From JBFJVZ01 sp041623895 (GTDB taxonomy: Bacteria > Planctomycetota > Planctomycetia > Pirellulales > Pirellulaceae), in the NCBI GenBank assembly GCA_041623895.1, contig JBFJVZ010000212.1:1-12519 (forward strand): a DNA stretch of 12,519 nucleotides. The letters run 5' to 3'. Position 1 is the stretch's first letter, and each line of letters opens with the position of its first letter. Shown here piece by piece: positions 7,720 to 12,519 of this stretch. The notes under the pieces were generated by a model, which did not search any database, was not told where the DNA came from, and worked only from the letters and a program-made list of their open reading frames with translations. The translations under genes and the position numbers were made by a program.

Positions 7720-9069
7720 ATGCCATCAACACGTCGTGGATTTTTGAAAACAACGGCAGCCGCAGGTTCTGTGGTTGCCTTATCCAGCAATGCAATCGCG
7801 CAAGACGATTCTCAGAAGCTCCGACTCGCCTCAGTCGGCGTGGGTGGTAGTCGCGGCCGCTATAACCGCGGCGGGCAGATTGCTCGCGAAGCTGCCCGAT
7901 TCGCGAACATGATTGCCGTTTGTGATGTCGACGATGTGCATGCCAGAGAATTCAACGAATCATTTGGAGGCAAATTGAATACCTATCGCGACTATCGCGA
8001 AATGTTGGAGAAAGAAAAACCGCAAGTCGTCACGATTGGTACACCCGATCATTGGCATGTGCCGATTTCGATCGCGGCGCTTCGAAGCGGCGCGGATGTT
8101 TATTGCGAAAAGCCTTTGACGCTGACAATTGACGAAGGTAAACAGCTTCGCAAAGTCGTTGAGGAAACCGGACGCGTCTTCCAAGTGGGCACACAACAGC
8201 GAAGCACCAAAGACAAGTTCTTGACAGCCATCGCAATGGTCCAAAGTGGTCGTCTAGGCGACAACGTCAACGCTTATGTGGCGATCGGCGGCGGGCCCGG
8301 CGGCGGGCCGTTCAAGACCAGTGAAGCTCCAGCGGATATCGATTGGAATATGTGGGTCGGACCCGCGCCCGAAGCGGGCTATTGTGACGAGCGACGCCGC
8401 ATGTTCCGATGGTTCTTCGAGTATTCAGGCGGCAAAATGACCGACTGGGGAGCTCACCATATCGACATTGCGCAGTGGGCTTTGGCGCCGGGCGAAGATA
8501 GTCCGGTGAAAATTAAAGGCGAAGGTGAATTTACCAACCTGGTTCCGTCCGACTTTAATTGGAAAGCATTTCTGGATGGCGACGCATCGCTGCCCAATGG
8601 CTACAACACCGCGACAAAGTTCAGCATCGATTTGACCTACGCCAACGGCTCTGTGATGAACGTCAATCATCATTACAAACGGGAAGGCGACAACGTTGAT
8701 TTCGGCAACGGTATTTTGTTTGAGGGGGAAAAGGGCCGAATCTTTGTCAATCGCGGTAAACTGGAAGGCAAACCGGTCCAAGATTTGACCGCAGATGACA
8801 AAGCCGAGATCGAGGAACTGATCATCAAACTCTGCAAAGGCAAAAAGCCTGGTAGCCACATGGGCAATTTCTTTGAGTGCATCAAGGACCGCAGCAAACC
8901 AATTTCCGATGTCTGGTCACACCACCGCACAATGACCTCGTGTCACATGTGCAACATCGCTTTGATGCTGGGACGTGAATTGCACTTTGATCCGAAAGCG
9001 GAACAGTTCATCGACGATGCTCAAGCCAATGCGTTGATGAGCCGCAAGTCACGCGCTGAATTCGTATAA
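7720..9069 (+). CDS. Tat-exported Gfo/Idh/MocA family oxidoreductase
   Basis: The 449-residue protein opens with a twin-arginine signal (TRRGFLKTTAAAGSVVAL, cleavage after about residue 27 at AIA-Q). It is predicted to be folded with its cofactor before export to the periplasm. The N-terminal Rossmann domain (about 33-160) has the nucleotide-binding start LRLASVGVGGSRG, the segment VVTIGTPDHWHV, and the family motif YCEKPLT (Glu130-Lys131-Pro132), whose Lys is the usual catalytic/cofactor residue. The C-terminal alpha/beta domain contains DWNMWVGPAP and WGAHHIDIAQWAL, typical of the planctomycete branch. These enzymes use NAD(P) for oxidation/reduction of sugars or related polyols. The substrate is not evident here. 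A good Shine-Dalgarno fixes the start, and an intrinsic terminator follows the TAA stop, so the gene is probably monocistronic. Confidence 0.93.
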   Translation: MPSTRRGFLKTTAAAGSVVALSSNAIAQDDSQKLRLASVGVGGSRGRYNRGGQIAREAARFANMIAVCDVDDVHAREFNESFGGKLNTYRDYREMLEKEKPQVVTIGTPDHWHVPISIAALRSGADVYCEKPLTLTIDEGKQLRKVVEETGRVFQVGTQQRSTKDKFLTAIAMVQSGRLGDNVNAYVAIGGGPGGGPFKTSEAPADIDWNMWVGPAPEAGYCDERRRMFRWFFEYSGGKMTDWGAHHIDIAQWALAPGEDSPVKIKGEGEFTNLVPSDFNWKAFLDGDASLPNGYNTATKFSIDLTYANGSVMNVNHHYKREGDNVDFGNGILFEGEKGRIFVNRGKLEGKPVQDLTADDKAEIEELIIKLCKGKKPGSHMGNFFECIKDRSKPISDVWSHHRTMTSCHMCNIALMLGRELHFDPKAEQFIDDAQANALMSRKSRAEFV

Positions 9070-9113
9070 TACGGCACCTGCTTGTGCCATCCGGATGTGA
9101 TCTCCTGCATCTG

Positions 9114-9139
9114 CCCCGCGATTCCCTCGCGGGGTTTTT
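9114..9139 (+). terminator. Rho-independent terminator of the oxidoreductase gene
   Basis: The stem CCCCGCG (9114-9120) pairs with CGCGGGG (9128-9134), extended by an A-T pair to 8 bp around the loop TTCCC. TTTTT at 9135-9139 follows directly. It starts 44 bp after the TAA stop at 9069. Confidence 0.85.
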
Positions 9140-9214
9140 CATTCCCTTTACGATCGTTGCCTGCAAGCATTGCGCCGGTTGCTGGGCAGCCCAAGTCTCA
9201 GCTTTTGAAGTCGC

Positions 9215-9298
9215 CCTCTGTAGAGAATAAATCTCAGGTTGGGGCCTTCCAAATCTCGGGAATTCACCGCGAATTGCCTGCCCTGATCTCTACAGAGG
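9215..9298. repeat. 84-bp inverted repeat able to fold as a three-way junction; candidate structured RNA or MITE-like element
   Basis: The perfect 12-bp arms CCTCTGTAGAGA (9215-9226) and TCTCTACAGAGG (9287-9298) close the element. After a 7-nt bulge on the left, TCAGG (9234-9238) pairs with CCTGA (9282-9286). Inside are two small hairpins: TTGG/CCAA (9239-9242 with 9249-9252, 6-nt loop) and AATTC/GAATT (9261-9265 with 9271-9275, 5-nt loop). It lies between the oxidoreductase terminator and the DUF427 gene. It could be a leader RNA or small RNA, or simply another dispersed inverted repeat. The sequence alone does not decide, and the strand is unknown. Confidence 0.45.
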
Positions 9299-9436
9299 CT
9301 TTCCTGTTTTCACATTTAGCGACGGTTATCCAGCCCGTGACTTTACGGACTGCAATACTTTCCCGTTACTATGAACCTCACTTTCAGCGTAGTTTTCGTT
9401 ACAGTCAGTGAAAGGCAGCTCTTGACTAAAAAACAC

Positions 9437-9916
9437 ATGGATCCGGGACCGGGTCAGGAATCGGTTTGGGATTACCCCAGACCTCCTCGATTGGAATCGT
9501 GCGATTCGCTTATCCAAATCTTCGAGGGCGAGGTGACGATTGCCGAGACGAACAATTCTTTTCGAGTCTTAGAAACGAGTCACCCGCCGGTATACTATCT
9601 TCCGCCGCAAGACGTTCGGATGGACTTGATGAGGGTCTCCAATCACGGTTCTTTTTGCGAGTGGAAAGGGCACGCTCACTACTACTCGCTGGTCCTGGCC
9701 GATCGGTTGATTCCCAATGCTGCCTGGACGTACGAGTCACCGTCAGTTGGATTCGAGCAAATTGCTGGCTTTCTTGCTTTTTATCCCAGTAAGGTGGGCG
9801 CTTGCTATGTCGATGGTGAACAGGCGGAGCCACAACCCGGCGATTTCTATGGAGGCTGGATCACGAAAAACATTGTTGGCCCGTTTAAAGGCGGCCCCAA
9901 CACACTTGGTTGGTAA
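9437..9916 (+). CDS. DUF427 domain-containing protein
   Basis: The 159-residue protein is recognisable by DUF427 hallmarks: ESVWDYPRPPRLE near the N terminus, FRVLETSHPPVYYLPP and DVRMDLM in the middle, CEWKGHAHYYSL, AFYPSKVGACYVDGE, and FYGGWITKNIVGPFKGG at the C terminus. The domain is a small beta-rich fold (Pfam NTP_transf_9) with no established biochemical function. No signal peptide or membrane segment is seen, so it is probably cytoplasmic. ATG 9437 gives a start close to the conserved block. TTG 9422 with AAAGG upstream and ATG 9371 are alternatives. It is followed 90 bp later by egtD and then egtB on the same strand, so it may be co-transcribed with them and have a linked role, which is an inference from position only. 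Confidence 0.85.
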   Translation: MDPGPGQESVWDYPRPPRLESCDSLIQIFEGEVTIAETNNSFRVLETSHPPVYYLPPQDVRMDLMRVSNHGSFCEWKGHAHYYSLVLADRLIPNAAWTYESPSVGFEQIAGFLAFYPSKVGACYVDGEQAEPQPGDFYGGWITKNIVGPFKGGPNTLGW

Positions 9917-9992
9917 AAACGGCATTCGTTTCAACGATCGAGCCTTGACGCAACACCACCGGCTCGACAATTCGTCCGCAGCAGCTGACGGC

Positions 9993-9997
9993 AAGGA
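9993..9997 (+). promoter_or_regulatory. Ribosome binding site of egtD
   Basis: AAGGA lies 9 nt before ATG 10007. It supports that start and shows that egtD still has an intact initiation region despite the internal stop. Confidence 0.5.
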
Positions 9998-10006
9998 AAG
10001 TTCATC

Positions 10007-10978
10007 ATGGACCATTCGACTGAGGCAGCACTGGTTGATCTCCATCCGTCAAAACGAGTGTTTATGGACGAGGTCTTGGCGGGGCTCGCGGATAGTCCGC
10101 GCCGGCTACCGTGCAAGTACTTCTACGACCAACGCGGCTCCACAATTTTTGACCAGATCTGCGAACTTGATGAGTACTATCTGACCAGAACCGAATTGGA
10201 AATCATGCGGCGTTATGCGGCGGAAATGGGGCAGCAGATCGGCGAAGGTGTGATGTTGGTGGAATATGGCAGCGGTAGCAGCAGTAAGACTCGATTGCTG
10301 CTGGACCATTGACCCAATCCGGCAGCCTATGTCCCGGTCGACATCTCCCGTAAACACCTTTTGCAAGTAGCCACGGAGATACAGCATGACTATCCGGACA
10401 TCGAAGTCTTGCCGGTTGCTGCCGACTTCATGACCGAGTTCCAATTGCCGGAACCGAGCAGCGAATTCACCCACGCCGCGGTTTACTTTCCAGGGTCCAC
10501 GATTGGAAACTTTCAACGGGACGAGGTGCGTGGATTTCTTGAATCGATCGCGAGGCTTTGCGGCCACGGCGGAGGCTTGTTGATCGGGATCGACTTGGAC
10601 AAGGATCAGAAGATTTTGGAGCTTGCCTACAATGATTCTGCCGGGATCACCGCTGCTTTCAATCTAAATCTATTGCATCGGATTCGACGCGAGCTAGATG
10701 CCGAAATTGATGTCGATCGATTCGAGCATGTTGCGGTCTATGATCAGGAGCACACGCGGATTGAAATTTTCCTGCGGAGCCTGAATGACCAGCTGATCGA
10801 GCTTGACGGGCAATCGTTTGAAATCGACGCTGGTGAGTTGATTCACACCGAGTACTCGCACAAATACACCATCGAGGGGTTTGCGGAGATCGCTGCCGAC
10901 GCGGGTCTGACGCTAAGGCGTAGCTGGACCGACGAAAACGACTATTTTGCAGTCCTACACTTTGCCGTGCTGGATTGA
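10007..10978 (+). pseudogene. egtD: L-histidine N-alpha-methyltransferase EgtD, interrupted by an in-frame TGA
   Basis: EgtD uses S-adenosylmethionine to trimethylate histidine to hercynine, the first step of ergothioneine synthesis. Read through, the frame gives 323 residues, the normal family length. Visible hallmarks are PCKYFYDQRGSTIFDQI, EYYLTRTE, the SAM-binding VEYGSGSSSKTRLLLD (about 85-100), AAYVPVDIS (about 106-114), STIGNF with Asn168, and HTEYSHKY with Glu282 and Ser284, matching histidine-binding residues known in mycobacterial EgtD. Codon 102 (10310-10312) is TGA, between LLLDH and PNPAAY, where relatives usually have Leu or another sense residue. Both halves are in the same frame and equally conserved, so one base change (for example from TTA or CGA) explains it. 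TGA also ends egtD and egtB here, so the code is not reassigned. Translated literally, the product would be a 101-residue fragment without most of the catalytic domain. A sequencing or assembly error is equally possible. Confidence 0.88.
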
Positions 10979-11018
10979 CTTTTCAATTTGCGATCGAGAA
11001 GATATCAAAGTGAAGATC

Positions 11019-12329
11019 ATGACTTCCAATGCCATTGCCCATTCAAAAAGTGCGACTTCGGCTGAGCAGCGGCTCGCCATCCAGTTTTGTCAGGTGCGGG
11101 CCTTTTCCGAAGCCATCGCTGCGCCCCTTGCAGCGGAAGATTGCGTCATACAATCGATGCCCGACGTCAGTCCAACACGTTGGCATCTGGCTCACACCAC
11201 CTGGTTTTTTGAAACCTTTTTTCTGAAACACAAACCCGGCTATGAGCCGTTCAATTCGGAATTTGATTACCTCTTTAATTCGTATTACAACACGTTGGGT
11301 GAACAGTTTCCCCGTGCCAAGCGTGGCTTGCTGTCGCGGCCGACGGTGACTGAGGTACTTCAGTACCGCAAGTACGTTGACGAATGCGTCCTGCACTGTC
11401 TTGAATCTGCGAATCTGTCACTGCAAGGAATGGCGGTCATCGAAATTGGACTCAACCACGAACAGCAGCACCAGGAGCTGATGTTGACCGACATCAAGCA
11501 TGTGCTCTCTTGCAATCCACTCTTCCCCGTCTACGCCAAGACAGAACTTCCGGTCGCCTCGGTCCCTGAACCAGCTGAGTTCGTAGCGTTTGATGAGGGA
11601 CTTTATGAAATCGGGCATGCGGGGAAGGGATTCGCTTATGACAACGAATCACCTCGGCACCAAATATTCCTGGACGCCTTTGCACTGAGCAATCGTTTGG
11701 TGACGGTCCGTGAGTATTTGGAATTCATGGACGACGGGGGTTACCGGAAACCGGATTGCTGGCTGGCGATGGGCTGGCAAAGCGCAGCGGAAGAAGGCTG
11801 GGCCGCGCCGCTTTACTGGCACAACAAGGACGGCAAGTGGTTTCATTTCACATTGTCGGGACTTCATCCGATCGATCTCGACGCGCCCGTCTGCCACGTT
11901 AGTTACTTTGAGGCCGATGCATTCGCTCGTTGGGCCGGGGCACGACTGCCCTCGGAGGCTGAATGGGAGATCGCCTCGACGAATATCCCCGAGCAGGGAA
12001 ACTTCGCTGACCAGTTTTTTGCCTCGGAGAGGACTGTTCAGCCAGCGGCACCGGAGCCAACAGAGCCCATTGGATCAGGCACAACGTCGCTTCGGCAAAT
12101 GTTTGGAGATGCGTGGGAGTGGACCTATAGTCCTTACATGCCGTATCCGGGTTATGCACCTGCCGAGGGCGCACTTGGTGAGTACAACGGAAAATTCATG
12201 TGCGGCCAATTTGTCTTGCGAGGCGGTTCGTGCGCAACACCCTCGGGCCACATCCGTCGTAGCTATCGAAACTTCTTTCCTCCATCCGCTCGCTGGCAGT
12301 TCAGCGGCATACGCCTGGCCCGTAATTGA
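11019..12329 (+). CDS. egtB: Ergothioneine biosynthesis sulfoxide synthase EgtB
   Basis: This 436-residue non-heme iron enzyme joins hercynine and a thiol (cysteine or gamma-glutamylcysteine) with O2 to give the hercynyl sulfoxide. The N-terminal DinB-like domain (about 15-160) carries the three-histidine iron site: RWHLAHTTWFFE (His59) and LNHEQQHQELML (His147, His151). The C-terminal domain (about 185-436) has the formylglycine-generating-enzyme/C-type-lectin fold, seen in ARLPSEAEWEIA, GDAWEWTYSPY and VLRGGSCATPSGHIRRSYRNFFPP, ending WQFSGIRLAR. It is complete, ends with TGA and starts 40 bp after egtD, so the two are probably one transcript. ATG 11019 was chosen; GTG 11010 or an upstream ATG at 10947 overlapping egtD would only add unconserved residues. 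No egtA, egtC or egtE gene is seen in the window. Confidence 0.92.
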   Translation: MTSNAIAHSKSATSAEQRLAIQFCQVRAFSEAIAAPLAAEDCVIQSMPDVSPTRWHLAHTTWFFETFFLKHKPGYEPFNSEFDYLFNSYYNTLGEQFPRAKRGLLSRPTVTEVLQYRKYVDECVLHCLESANLSLQGMAVIEIGLNHEQQHQELMLTDIKHVLSCNPLFPVYAKTELPVASVPEPAEFVAFDEGLYEIGHAGKGFAYDNESPRHQIFLDAFALSNRLVTVREYLEFMDDGGYRKPDCWLAMGWQSAAEEGWAAPLYWHNKDGKWFHFTLSGLHPIDLDAPVCHVSYFEADAFARWAGARLPSEAEWEIASTNIPEQGNFADQFFASERTVQPAAPEPTEPIGSGTTSLRQMFGDAWEWTYSPYMPYPGYAPAEGALGEYNGKFMCGQFVLRGGSCATPSGHIRRSYRNFFPPSARWQFSGIRLARN

Positions 12330-12350
12330 AGTCGATGATCGATTGAACGG

Positions 12351-12418
12351 AGTGAGCCGTGGGCCGTGGGGGCCGGGACAACTTGCGAGGCCCGGCCGCC
12401 CACCTGTCACGGCTCACT
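12351..12418. repeat. Long GC-rich inverted repeat downstream of egtB
   Basis: The perfect 11-bp outer arms AGTGAGCCGTG (12351-12361) and CACGGCTCACT (12408-12418) enclose further pairing: GTGGG (12366-12370) with CCCAC (12399-12403), and GGCCGGG (12371-12377) with CCCGGCC (12391-12397). The apical loop is 13 nt. It starts 21 bp after the egtB stop. It may end the egt transcript, but it lacks a U-tract. The complex arms look more like a dispersed intergenic repeat. Confidence 0.6.
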
Positions 12419-12438
12419 AGAGCATTTTCAGATATCTC

Positions 12439-12490
12439 GTAGGCCAGGACTTGTCCTGGCAATAAGGCGCCAGGACAAGTCCTGGCCTAC
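12439..12490. repeat. Perfect 22-bp inverted repeat whose arms are themselves palindromic
   Basis: The left arm 12439-12460 and right arm 12469-12490 are exact reverse complements with an 8-nt loop. Each arm contains GCCAGGAC and GTCCTGGC two bases apart (12443-12460 and 12469-12486), so it can also fold alone. The outer ends are GTAGGCC and GGCCTAC. No gene is present from here to the window end. Confidence 0.7.
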
Positions 12491-12519
12491 CGATGATCCC
12501 ACATCAATGATGAAATTGC

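Larger units (their letters stand above)
9070..9436. other. Intergenic region: terminator plus structured inverted repeat, no gene seen
   Basis: This 367-bp gap between the oxidoreductase and DUF427 genes holds the intrinsic terminator at 9114-9139 and the inverted-repeat structure at 9215-9298. The rest (about 9299-9436) must contain the promoter of the ergothioneine locus. TACTAT at 9367-9372 with TTTACG at 9342-9347 (19-bp spacing) is the only promoter-like pair I see, and it is weak. No reading frame here resembles a protein. Confidence 0.5.

Noticed and set aside
9371..9436. ATG 9371 as the start of the DUF427 protein
   Set aside because: The extra 22 residues precede the conserved block, contain no recognised feature and have no clear Shine-Dalgarno. 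It remains an alternative.
10310..10312. TGA in egtD read as selenocysteine or as a reassigned sense codon
   Set aside because: EgtD has no catalytic Cys/Sec at this position, no SECIS-like hairpin was evident just downstream, and TGA is used as the normal stop of both egtD and egtB.
10361..10978. Second half of egtD as an independent gene starting at TTG 10361
   Set aside because: It lacks the SAM-binding N-terminal part and a ribosome binding site, and it is in the same frame as the first half, so it is better explained as one interrupted gene.
11710..12420. 236-codon plus-strand open frame overlapping egtB
   Set aside because: It is out of frame with the well conserved EgtB C-terminal domain, has no recognisable motif, and its Arg/Ser/Pro-rich composition is typical of a shadow frame.
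4150..12490. The several inverted repeats as a CRISPR array or an insertion sequence
   Set aside because: The repeats differ from each other, are not regularly spaced, and no cas or transposase gene is present.

Overview
The window reads as a chromosomal segment of a planctomycete, probably of the Pirellulales/Rhodopirellula type. This is inferred from the mix of exported genes: a sulfatase, a twin-arginine Gfo/Idh/MocA oxidoreductase, a VCBS/FG-GAP repeat protein, a TlpA-like lipoprotein and a DUF255 protein. The moderate GC content, gene starts that often lack a good Shine-Dalgarno sequence, and several intergenic inverted-repeat elements fit the same picture. No database search was possible, so the taxonomy is an inference.

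Layout. Positions 1-1626 (minus) hold most of a hybrid PAS-PAS-HisKA-HATPase-REC sensor kinase that runs off the left edge. Diverging from it is a secreted sulfatase (1920-3329, plus). This converges on a thioredoxin-fold lipoprotein (3397-4071, minus). An inverted-repeat element (4150-4245) lies between that gene and a divergent VCBS-repeat protein (4313-5467, plus). A second inverted repeat (5493-5556) separates the VCBS gene from a convergent DUF255/YyaL-like thioredoxin-domain protein (5591-7507, minus). A 212-bp divergent region with a neat palindrome leads into the Tat-exported oxidoreductase (7720-9069, plus), which ends in a textbook intrinsic terminator (9114-9139).

The right third is a plus-strand ergothioneine locus: a DUF427 protein (9437-9916), egtD (10007-10978) and egtB (11019-12329). 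EgtD methylates histidine to hercynine and EgtB attaches the sulfur as a sulfoxide. The egtD frame carries an in-frame TGA at codon 102, in an otherwise full-length and well conserved protein, so it is either a recent nonsense mutation or a sequencing/assembly error. Upstream of the DUF427 gene, 9215-9298 can fold into a three-way-junction-like structure closed by a perfect 12-bp stem. After egtB lie two further inverted repeats (12351-12418 and 12439-12490).

The left two thirds look like ordinary planctomycete gene content in divergent and convergent pairs. The most unusual items are the interrupted egtD, the DUF427-egtD-egtB grouping, the structured element at 9215-9298, and four different intergenic inverted-repeat families within 12.5 kb. 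I see no tRNA, rRNA, CRISPR array, transposase or phage gene.
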